A stretch of DNA of 64,000 nt from Nitzschia sp. pyKryTriq1 (lineage: Eukaryota > Bacillariophyta > Bacillariophyceae > Bacillariales > Bacillariaceae). Below are positions 55,388-64,000 of the stretch, piece after piece. Positions within the stretch are counted from its first letter, which is position 1. Every line of letters begins with the position of its first letter. The notes under the pieces are model-generated. The model saw only the letters and a list, made by a program, of their open reading frames with translations, ran no database searches and was not told the origin of the DNA. Location: NCBI GenBank assembly GCA_956465555.1, contig OY101115.1:1178001-1242000 (forward strand). Reading direction: 5' to 3'. The translations under genes and the position numbers were made by a program.

Positions 55388-55420
<33 letters not shown>

Positions 55421-55555
55421 CCAATCTACCGGTACAGTTGGTAGAGTAGCAAAGAATAAGATGTTGGGTGCGGTTTCGTTGAAAAATGGGGCGAACGATC
55501 CAAAGATTGAACTCTTCTTTCACTACTATCATCTATGCATGCAATTGCTCAATTA
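54943..55555. other. Intergenic region with (GA)n tract
   Basis: Upstream of the silicanin-like gene and 3' of the class C GPCR. It includes CTCTCT sequence at 55254-55264, a (GA)n microsatellite at 55389-55415 and TACCGGTA at 55427. Nothing gene-like is visible. Confidence 0.55.
55389..55415. repeat. (GA)n microsatellite
   Basis: About thirteen GA units just downstream of the class C GPCR gene end. Similar CT/GA tracts occur at 3525-3540 and 32673-32690, all intergenic. Confidence 0.9.
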
Positions 55556-58187
55556 TCACAGCTCGTCGGACCCTCCTGGCTCCGCTGTCATGCTGGGGTC
55601 ACCATTACTTTCCTGGGCACTCTCGTGCAGCAAATTTCCGCTCTCTTCTGGCGGCGCCGCCTTATCTACAGGAGGCTGCTGAAGTTCCGCGCTTTGAAAC
55701 GAGCTTTGAATTTTGGAAAGGGCGCCGCTTTTATTAAAACTTTGCGCGAGGCCTGAGATTCGACGACCATTCTCCACGAAGGGATCATCGTCGTTGTCCG
55801 AGGCAGTCAATTTTGGAAGGAAATATATCACACAAGTCATTATTTGATCGAGGGCGTAGATCAAACTGCGAGCGTAGTTGAGGGTGCTTCCCTGCACATT
55901 TCCTGTCAGTAGGAAGGTGACTATTCGAAGAACCACAAATACAAAGTGGGAATAAATCAAAAAGGCAAGGGTTCTTGACTCGTTGAACTGTTGGACTACA
56001 TTTCGAGACTGAAATGCCAGAACAGAAGCACACAACAGTAACAATGCATTCCATGATACTGCCGCGAAATCCCATGCATTGGTTGTACCACCACTGCAAT
56101 AGAACCGCTTATCCACGACGCTATCGCCATACTCGTTGGTGGATCCCGTCATGGAATATTCAGGTTGTTGCTGGGGAGGATTCAACGCGGTCCAGCACGC
56201 CAAATAAATGACAAGACAAAGTCCAATGAGCGCACTCGTCTTGTATAGAGCTTCCCGCTTGATCTTAATCCGCCGCAATTCTCTCGCTGCTTCCGTGAGA
56301 CGGTTGATAGCTGCGACCTTGACGATAAGTGGTACAAGCTCAACAGTATAACCCAGTTGAACGAACCAAATCGAGGCGATGCATGTGGCATCAGAAGCTG
56401 GCAGGCCCAATAAAATGGATCCGATTCCTACCAAAAATGAGCCTGTCAGCAAAAGAGACAAGAAGTCTAGTTGCGCGAATTGAATCGAACTCTTGTCTTT
56501 ATTTCGGTGAACACCCCAAGCTGTCAAGGCTACCACCAAAGTGGCGACACATCCAAAAGCAACTGCAACGGAACCAAACGGGACATGTGTTTCTTCCAAG
56601 GCCACACGTGGGTACGTTGGTGGGATGAATGAATTCAAAACTTCCCTGTTCTCCACGGCCCACTTGCAAACGGCATCGCGCGGGTTCGATTCGGACATCC
56701 AAAGTTCGAACAATTCCCCCAATTGAATTCCATCGATTTGAAACAGCCGCAGAACGTCGTAAGCGGGGTTGTGCGCCTCCTCCAAGATATCTGGTGACTC
56801 TAATATCTCTCTGAGCCCAACGTTGATAAGTTTACGCAGCGGCTCCACCGGATTATCACACGCTTCCTCGGGAGCGCCGACTCTGGTTTCCAGATCATCG
56901 GCGCACTCATCTTTCCACTCCACCCGCGCACGTGCACATTCTCGTGTATAAGGCTTCAATACCACTTTCTCAAGTTCGGCATCTGTACCCAGATATTGTT
57001 GATACAATGGTTCCGGTGACCACCAGGCCATCATGAGGTGAGACCGAGTAGCATTCGCTGCATGCCACATTTCCTTTAATTGATCTGCTGTGTACCCATT
57101 TGGACCACCATTTGGTCCATTGTTGGCATCCAAAGGAATTTTCATGTAGTACAGGTTTGATTTCATATTGCTTGACCATCCGCAGGGATAATTCGCAATA
57201 TGTCCAGTACAGTTGGTGGGATACATAGTACAATTATTCTTCTCAGTGTATCGAAAGTGTCCAGTGTAGAGGCCAGACTGAAACATTCGTGCTGCTTCAA
57301 TATCATCAAGGGGCGCACGCTTGACAACTAGGTCTGGCGTAGTACAATTGTCTAGCGAGACTAATTCACAATAGTCTTTCCATGTCGTCGGCCGTTTGAA
57401 TGTGGCTGCCAATCTTTCTCGATTTTCCTCTTTCTGGAGTCCATGATATGAGACAAACTCCGGAAACTCGTCCGCAGTAAACTTTGTCATGAACCACGTT
57501 TCTTCTCCCAAAAAGCCGATACCCTGCGGCGGTTCGATCTTTTGTTCCAGGACAAGTTCAAGGGGGTTGCCCCAGAACTCTGGATAAAAATGAGCACATG
57601 CCTGATATTTATCGTCCGATGTTGCGGGTGGCAGTGATCGGCAATCACCGTCGGGGAGTTCCGATGCCGTCACCAAGGGTTCTGGACTTACGCCTCTATC
57701 ATAATCTAAAATTTCAAACGAAAGTATTGAGTCGATACGCTACGCGAATCTGTCGCTATCCAATCCTCTGTAGATACTGACCTATTGCTCCCCGCGGATC
57801 GTAGAAGTCTCTAGAGGATCCGTACATATTTGATTCGATCGAAGACGGAACACCCAGCATTTCGCTGAGAACAATCTGCGTTAACCAGCCCAGCGCCGTT
57901 GCAGAATCCCAGTTTCCCGTTGCGATTCTGATTTCCATGTAATCAAAAGGATTTTTCCGGCAGAGTCCCTTTTCTAGAGCGTTTGGCGGGTCATATCGGT
58001 CTATGCAAACTCTTGGTTTCGTCCAGCCCTCCAGTTTTTGCTGCAGACAACCGCTAAAATAAGGATTGGTGATGTTGCTTTTAGATAGGTTCCTATTGCT
58101 TGCGTTGCCACTGGCTTTGAAGAACGCCGCCAGTAAAAGGACGACTCTGGTCACAGCAGCCGTTTTTTGTCTTGGTTTCATGTACAT
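55556..58187 (-). CDS. Class C (GABA-B-like) GPCR with periplasmic-binding-type ectodomain
   Basis: Two exons, 58187-57782 and 57705-55556, joined ATAG|GTCAGT ... TTTTAG|AT, giving 851 residues. Signal peptide (VVLLLAAFFKASG). The ectodomain (about 30-505) begins YMEIRIATGNWDSATALGWLTQIVLSEMLG, and later has LMMAWWSPEPLYQQYLGTDAELEKVVL; strand-helix order and the Trp-Ser-Pro-Glu-Pro segment resemble OpuAC glycine-betaine binding proteins rather than the usual Venus-flytrap domain of animal GABA-B receptors. Many cysteines and N-x-T/S sites fit an extracellular location. Seven helices follow from about 511 (VPFGSVAVAFGCVATLVVALTAWGV) to about 785, with GSTLNYARSLIYALDQIMTCVIYFLP as the last. 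The cytosolic tail is Ser/Glu/Pro-rich. It sits between two silicanin-like genes on the same strand. The ligand class is inferred. Confidence 0.83.
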
Positions 58188-59007
58188 TTTCTTTCTCCGG
58201 TTTCTTGTGTGTGTGGTGTGAGATATCCAGATTGACAGAGTCAGTCTTTTGCTCTCTCTCTCTCTACTCTGCTAGACGTTCGGTAGGTTTAGGTGGATGT
58301 GATACGTTCTGCCCCGCAGCGATCTGATGATGATGATGAAGAAGAAGATGACGATGATACTAACGATGATACTCGCTCGTAGAAGATAGAAGTGAAAAGG
58401 GGTTAGAAAAGACGCGATGCGCAGGTTAGGAGTCCCTCTACTATTATGCGTAGCGGTACCGGTAGTAGAGCGACGTGGCGCTCTGGACTCAATACAAGTA
58501 CTACTACACTACTACCGGTAGAGTTGTAGAATTCTCCCTCCCCCCCGGTCACTAAATACCAGTGCACCACTGTTCACTGTTGAGCACTAAATAATTCAAA
58601 TATGCCCTTCACAAGATCCTTCGCCCAACGGTTGTACCAGGTATGCATGGTACATACCGGTACGAGTATCATACTGTACCTGGTACGAGTAGTGGCGCAA
58701 CAGACGCAACGCATGGGGTAGGACTGAACTCAAGGACCACACTCCTCCTCTCGCACCCTCATCCGGCAACGTTTTCATGCTCCTGGCTCTTCACGTGGGG
58801 GTTCATAACCCAAACCATGGCGCATCACACTACGCAAAAGAGAGCTAAATGCTTAACCTCGCTTCATGTCGTAGCCAATCATATGGCTATTTGGAGCGTG
58901 CCCGAAAATCTCCGAGAGCCCGGCTTTCCAGCCACCGGAACGAGGCTACCTGGAAAGAAGCGATCGCGGTAATAGCTAAGAACAACTGTACAGAGACTGG
59001 AGTCAGC

Positions 59008-59270
59008 GGCATCGAGAGAGGAGGGTCCGCCCCAACGGCGCTATGGGTTTGGCCTATGGCTGCACGGTGGGGACCGACCGTATCCTCTTGATGCTGTTGT
59101 TGTTGTTGTTGTTGTTGTTGTCAATATGTACGTACGGGCATCGAGAGGAGGGTCCGCCCCAACGGCGCTATGGGTTTGGCCTATGGCTGCACGGTGGGGA
59201 TCGACCGTATCCTCTTGATGCTGTTGTTGTTGTTGTTGTTGTTGTTGTTGTCAATATGTACGTACGTACA
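59008..59270. repeat. 129-bp tandem duplication ending in (TTG)n
   Basis: Two copies begin GGCATCGAGAG at 59008 and 59137. They share the segment GTCCGCCCCAACGGCGCTAT through CCTCTTGATGCTG, a (TTG)n run of about nine or ten units and TCAATATGTACGTACG. Differences are a 2-base GA deletion and a C to T change, so the duplication is recent. Confidence 0.9.
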
Positions 59271-59435
59271 ACAATGTCTATTACTAGCGCTATCGCACGA
59301 ACGAATGTACAAAGATGTCTATTACTAGCGCTATCGCGTGAGTGAATGTACAATAATGTCTATTACTAGCGCTATCGCGTGAATGAATGTACAACAATGT
59401 CTATTACTAGCGCTATCGCGCGAACGAATTTACAA
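59267..59435. repeat. 41-bp minisatellite, four copies
   Basis: The core TCTATTACTAGCGCTATCGC recurs at 59277, 59318, 59359 and 59400, an exact 41-base period. Between cores the spacer varies (GTGAATGAATGTACAACAATG and close forms). Each unit contains the palindromic word AGCGCT. It directly follows the 129-bp duplication. Confidence 0.92.
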
Positions 59436-60173
59436 AGAAAGAAAGCTCACGAGACTCGGCGCCATCGCGCACATTCAGGCTAGTCCAACGGTCGTTATGG
59501 GGCACCCCAATTTTTGCGCGCACCTTTTTCGATAGTTTCCCTTTTTTCTTTCCCCCTTTTTTTCTCGGCCAGGAGCACTAAAAAAATGCCCCTCATCCCT
59601 CACCTTCCCACTCTCCGCCGCCTCTATTGCCACAAAACTTATTTTGCATCGTCCATATCATACATCATCACGCATTTAGCCTATGAAAGACCGCCAAAGG
59701 CAAAGAGAATACGTGTAGTCAACTCCCGTCTCCATGTCGTGCTGTGGGTAGACCTGGTACTTGTACCCCATTCAAAGATGGGGCATGGTGTCTTCTTGCC
59801 TTCAATAACAAGTCAGTCATGGGCGGGTCGTTCGTTCGTACGATACGCACGACGACTCTTCGACCGAGACCTATCTATTTGCTTCACTGTGTACTACTCG
59901 GAGACTAGTACGAATGGAAACGGTAGTCCAGAGCTACAGTACTACTTAAAAGACATGCCCCAGCTTGTCTCGAAGGATCGAAGCACTCTCTGGACCCATA
60001 GCCTTGTCGTCTTGCAAGTACGTACCTGTATAACTACACGTAGTCTTCAACGACCTAAACATTTTACACCAGGCCGATTCGTGACGAGATAACCGTCTCG
60101 ATAGCTAGACTATCTGCACTTGTAGAAGCAAAATATTAGACACTATTTCCCCAGCAGCACCAAAGCAAAGAAT

Positions 60174-62931
60174 CTAGAAGGGCAAGTCATCCGGCAACTT
60201 CAACTTCTTCTCCTTGTCCCCCACGGCCGCCCGTCGAGTACGCGCAGGTGCGCTTGCTGGCGCTTTCCTAACCGAAGAACGGTCCGAATTGTCGAGAGAG
60301 GCATGGCGTCCGCCGGGAGATTTGAGGTTGCGGGTGCTGGGCGACATGCCTGTTCTGGAGCTAGCTCCTCTTCGGGGCAAGGGAGACTTGGCACTAGACA
60401 CGGACCGCGCCGACGAGCCAGTTGAATCCATGGCTCGTTTCGAGCGTCGAGGCTTTGGGGACCGGGTGGAAGAAGTTGGAGACCTGGTGGAAGAATTGAG
60501 AGCCGAATCATTGAGCGACACCTTCCTTTTGGGAGACTTGGGAGACATGCTAGCCGAAGTCACCGTTCCGCCTCCCGGGTTAACCGACTTCTTCTTTCTG
60601 GGAGATTTGGGAGACATGCTAGCCGAAGCTGCAATTCCGTCTACATCGACCGACTTCTTTTTGGGCTTTGGGGATTTAGATGATCCACCCTTCGTTGAAT
60701 TTCTTCGTTTTGGCGACTTGGCGCTACCTGTATCATCAGCCGACATTCGTCGCGACGACTTCTTTTTTGGAGACCTTGGAGACTTGGAGTAATCGGGCTC
60801 AATTTTCGCAAAAGACTCGTGGAACGCGTTGGTGCCCGGTGTCGCAAAGTGCGCCGACTCAGCCTCTGGTACAGCATCCATGGGAGCATTCTCCAAGCGC
60901 CGACTGGCACTGATCGTATTGGTGTCGGCCGTTTCCCAGTCATTGGAAGTATCCCTATCTTGAGGTTCACCTTGATTGTTGGTAGAGTTCTCCTCGTCTC
61001 CCGCATCATTGCCCTTGTTTTGTCGCATAAAGACTGGCTGGATAAAGATTTTCCTCGACTTGCGCCCTTCTGGTACCGTCTTCCTTTTGGCAAAGGGATT
61101 ACCACAGCAAATAGCCCAGAGGAAGCACATCAAGATCAAAAACCCAATCACGGCAGCGAAAACATAGACAATTCGCAGGAAGAGAGGAGTGGTGTGCCAC
61201 CAGTCATCAGCCTTCTCTTGCCATGTCTGTTCCGAGGGAGGAATGTAGGTAGGATCCGTATCAAATTGAACTAGAACGTTGGTTCGGCCAGCAAAGCCTG
61301 CATCGACGGTCGGATCGGCTTCGCCGTCTTGCAAGCGACGACTGGTGCTTGTACTTGTATATGGCTCGGTCCCATACTGCAGCAATACCTCGCCCACGCC
61401 CACAACATTCATATTCTTGTCGTAGAATTCATCCGATAGGTGAATCTTGAAGGCGCACAACGGTTCTCCAGAATTGCAGATATACAGTGTGTTATTGGCC
61501 TGTAGGGCCGAGGGTTGTATGGCAAATTGGATGAGTTCACCTTGTTCAAAATAAAAGGATGAAATTTCTCGGACGTACACGCCCCGTTCTCGCGCTTCCT
61601 TGCTAGGCATGACACAGACCCGAATATCATCGTCCTTGTTACGCGATCGCGTCAGTTCGTTTCCCAGCAAGGGCAGGTTACGACCGTCACAAAGAAATGC
61701 AACGGCTTCCCAGTCCGTTCCCGACGGTTCGACTTCAAAGGTGAGACTAATATCTCGAGCTCCGATGAAACCACCTGCCTCCAGTGTTTGACGGTTCCAC
61801 ATTTCCAAGGGTGGTGCCAGCTGTGGCTGGGGCGATTCGTTCGAGACGCCGACTCGAAAGGGGACCTCAATGAGACCACGGCGTTCCCCGGCATATGCGT
61901 ACTGCAGCCAAGCGACTCCCTCCACTGACACCGACCCTCTAGAATAAAAGAAGCGGTTTGATACTTCCGTCGTCAGATGACAAACAACGTCACCAGGTGT
62001 ACAGCGATATTGCGTCATAATCAGATCTTTGATCACCCCATCCGGCACGATGACATCCTCCTCCACGTCTCCTCGAATGAGTTTGAATCGGTTGATGCTC
62101 TTCATCACCACACCAAATTCTCGTGTGAAGGAGTCGGGTTGGACGCACACACGGATACGAGCGCCCTGCGTTTTGAGGGCAGGTTCTAGAATTCGCTCGT
62201 TGTTGTCATCGCACTCAAAGGCTTCTGCGCCGTAATTGTCTTCCTCGTCCTCCAGAATGGCCAAAATTTCAAATCGTTGCGTAATATCGACGCGCACCGC
62301 GACGGGAGTATCCAGGAAATTCGCGACTTGACCGGGGTTACTGGGATCAATCAGGTTGAAGCGAGTGCAAAACGAAACGATCGGGTCTTCTGCGGTGTAA
62401 GTGATAATTCGCGAATTCCCAATAGTGGTGGGGTTGATATTGTAGTTCACAGAAATCTGTTAAGGACGAGCGACAGTGAGTTTTGTAAAAGCTTCCACGC
62501 ATCCCTCCATTCTACTTGTACCTTGATTTCAACAACCAATATACGAAACATACCTGTCGGGTCCCCGACCCGTCTCCAAATGCCGTCAAATCATTCACCA
62601 CATCCACTGCTAGGTAATTGTTGCTGCCTGCATCGATGGGAATAGAGCAAGCTTCATCCCGAAAGAGATCAATTCGAACATAGCTCGTTCGCACTTGGTC
62701 CCGGACGGTGTGCGTCAAATCCAGCTGCATCCCGGAGGTGCCCAGGACGGGCTCCGAAATATCCCAAAGACGGGAGGTAGATTGCAAGTCTCGCTGCTGA
62801 TGTTGGGAGAGATCCCGGGGCGGTGCCACCGACCCCATGACGCCGCCGCCGCTGCCCACCCAAAAAATATGCAGCATCCAGAAGAGCTGGCCTGCCGCCA
62901 TGGTGGTGCGCCAAGAAATCACCGTCTTCAT
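60174..62931 (-). CDS. Type I membrane protein with two 4-Cys repeats and SPK-rich tail, silicanin-like
   Basis: Exons 62931-62554 and 62456-60174 (phase 0, CAG|GTATGT ... AACAG|ATT) give 886 residues. Signal peptide at the start (TTMAAGQLFWMLHIFWVG), then QRDLQ, an RxL-type site. The same ~140-residue 4-Cys domain as in the gene at 52330 occurs twice, about 175-313 (AEAFECDD, IRVCVQP, YRC, VVCHL) and 356-488 (VAFLCDG, IRVCVMP, YICNSG, PLCAF), each ending G-V-x-x-L-Q-Y. RRLQDGE follows the second copy. Then EQTWQEKADDWWHTTP and a membrane helix at about 553-577. The cytosolic tail (~300 residues) is Ser/Lys/Pro-rich with many S-P-K-S-P and K-S-P units, typical proline-directed phosphorylation sites. 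Single-helix type I topology, RxL sites and Cys repeats suggest a silicanin-like silica-vesicle or surface protein; this remains inference. Confidence 0.78.
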
Positions 62932-63805
62932 TCTTTTCGTTCGTTGATAGACGTCTAGTCGAGTCAAGCAGCTTGATGGAAGTAAAGATGCTCCGACCGT
63001 GAACCAATTTTTACCGACTCTATTTTTTAAAACCCTACTCTGTATGAGCTTTGAGCTTTCAACGACGACGACGACGACAACGAAGGCGGAACTGGGAACT
63101 ATCCTGGGAAAATTGAAATGAAGATTATTTCTCCCCCGGTTCTTTATCTTGTGTTGTCTTATGTGGCAGCACTCAGCACTGTACAAGTTCGAGCACAGGT
63201 GGTAGGTAGTCAGTACGAAGAGTGGTGGGTACATCAACATTGCGGGGGACTAGTTTTAGAGGAAGAAGACTTTGACAGATATGGTACGGAGCGAAGCATG
63301 CATGGAGTTTGATAGCTTATTTTCTTTGTCAAGGAACTGATTTTAATGGTATGTTTTCGAAATTAATATTTATGACATGACCCTTAAGTAATTCTTCTCT
63401 AACAACCTGAAATACTTATAGGCATTCGTGACAAAAAGGCTTAAATGGAGCCGACCGGCGTGCCGAAACCACGAGTAGCATGCACTTTACGAGTAGTAGC
63501 CAATCCTGCATGCTTTCACCGGCTCGGTCCTAAACAAAGATGTCGATCGTTTATCTGCCTGGACTGCTTGCTTTTGCTTGCACCAAGAAAGTGGTACCGG
63601 TACTGTACTTGGACGTGCACCGTGGTAGTGTACGTGCCGGTACCTTGCTGCTTATATTTCCTTCCACAGCTACCGGTACAGTGGCTGCCTCTTGAGCTAC
63701 AAACCAAAAACCAAAACCAAAACTCTGCAAAGCACACCATCCATCTTTATCAAGAGGCGATTTTACCGGTATTGCTACATTTAAACTAGACTACGGACGA
63801 ACACC
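62932..63805. other. Divergent intergenic region between two silicanin-like genes
   Basis: About 870 bases shared by the divergent starts at 62931 and 63806. It contains a (CGA)n-like run at 63061-63077, TACCGGTA at 63595, 63671 and 63764 (the last 35 bases before the next ATG), and an AAACCAAAACC repeat near 63700-63722. No gene is seen. Confidence 0.6.
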
Positions 63806-64000
63806 ATGAAGTATTATTCGCTTTCCTTCTGGACGGCGGCCGTGCTCTTCGTGACAACAACTCACGCGGCGACGGCCGCGACGGAAGGAGACGATCGTCG
63901 TGATTTGCAATCGTCCAATCCGCGAGTCATCGCCGAAGCCTATGAATGTGATGAATACCTTCAAATTCTACCGGAAGAAGTTCGCAAGGCCCCGAAACCT
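63806..64000 (+). CDS. Start of a third silicanin-like family member (partial, runs off window end)
   Basis: The ATG at 63806 begins a signal peptide (MKYYSFSFWTAAVLFVTTTHA), followed by GDDRRDLQSSN, the same R-x-L-Q site just after the signal as in the gene at 60174 (QRDLQSTS). The next residues, AEAYECDEYLQILP, match the opening of the 4-Cys domain (AEAFECDDNNERIL). Only 65 codons are inside the window. It is divergently transcribed from the 60174 gene. Family membership rests on these two matches in the right order. Confidence 0.65.
   Translation, partial: MKYYSLSFWTAAVLFVTTTHAATAATEGDDRRDLQSSNPRVIAEAYECDEYLQILPEEVRKAPKP

Larger units (their letters stand above)
58188..60173. other. 2 kb intergenic region with tandem duplications
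   Basis: Holds the GPCR promoter, CT tracts (58254-58267), a GATGATGAAGAAGAAGATGA stretch near 58330, TACCGGTA at 58457, 58513 and 58655, and the duplications listed separately. A 165-codon frame from the ATG at 59586 shows no domain or coding-like composition. No gene is claimed. Confidence 0.6.

Noticed and set aside
59514-60092. 192-codon plus-strand open frame
   Set aside because: It needs a TTG start; from the ATG at 59586 it has no domain, unusual composition and lies in repeat-rich DNA.
60214-60792. 192-codon plus-strand frame rich in GDLGD
   Set aside because: It mirrors the SPK-rich coding repeats on the minus strand.
1-64000. CRISPR arrays, tRNA or rRNA genes, bacterial insertion sequences
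   Set aside because: I looked for spaced identical repeats, cloverleaf B-box words (GGTTCGAATCC-like) and transposase motifs and found none that hold up. The only regular spaced repeat is the 41-bp minisatellite, which has no unique spacers.

Overview
The window is nuclear DNA of a photosynthetic stramenopile, almost certainly a raphid pennate diatom. The evidence is a gene that looks like the diatom photosystem II subunit Psb31 with a bipartite plastid presequence, several other proteins with signal peptide plus 'AF' type plastid presequences, short GT-AG introns (most 66-99 nt), about one gene per 2.5 kb on both strands, and several diatom-restricted protein families. I see no bacterial operons, CRISPR arrays, rRNA or tRNA genes. 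Exon borders below were worked out by hand from splice consensus, reading frame and protein continuity.

Layout. 1-10.2 kb: a partial importin-4 type karyopherin (-), a DTW-domain tRNA-modification enzyme (+) with a probable C-terminal frameshift, an unknown acidic protein (+), a 2.2 kb gene-poor stretch, a small very basic membrane protein (+) and a histidine phosphatase (-). 10.9-20 kb: PP4 regulatory subunit 1 (-), Psb31 (-), a nuclear-looking protein with a conserved but unnamed C-terminal domain (+), and a CPBP membrane protease fused to EF-hand-like loops (-). 20.9-32.4 kb: a 7TM receptor (+), a diatom family with an F-box/SOCS-like motif (-), an unconventional myosin (-) and the mitochondrial m-AAA protease (+). 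33-42 kb: an ArsJ-type GAPDH (+), an M6 metalloprotease (-), cystathionine gamma-synthase (+), a plastid-targeted ABM-domain protein (-) and an RRM protein (+). 42.8-52.3 kb: a diatom motif protein (-), an ABCG half transporter (+), a two-pore K+ channel (+), a repeat-family ORF (-) and a prolyl 4-hydroxylase (+).

52.3-64 kb is the most unusual part. Two long type I membrane proteins (52330-54942 and 60174-62931, both -) and the start of a third (63806, +) belong to one family. The two complete genes each carry two copies of a ~140-residue domain with four conserved cysteines, RxL-type sites, a Trp-rich juxtamembrane stretch, one membrane helix and a basic Ser/Lys-rich tail. The architecture recalls silicanin-type silica-deposition-vesicle proteins. 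Between the complete pair sits a class C GPCR whose ectodomain resembles a bacterial betaine-binding protein. This reads as a candidate cell-surface or silicalemma gene cluster.

Across the whole window the intergenic DNA carries the palindrome TACCGGTA about 29 times, where about one is expected by chance, together with GTAC-rich and CTAGTAG-rich microsatellite-like DNA. I found none in the exons annotated here.
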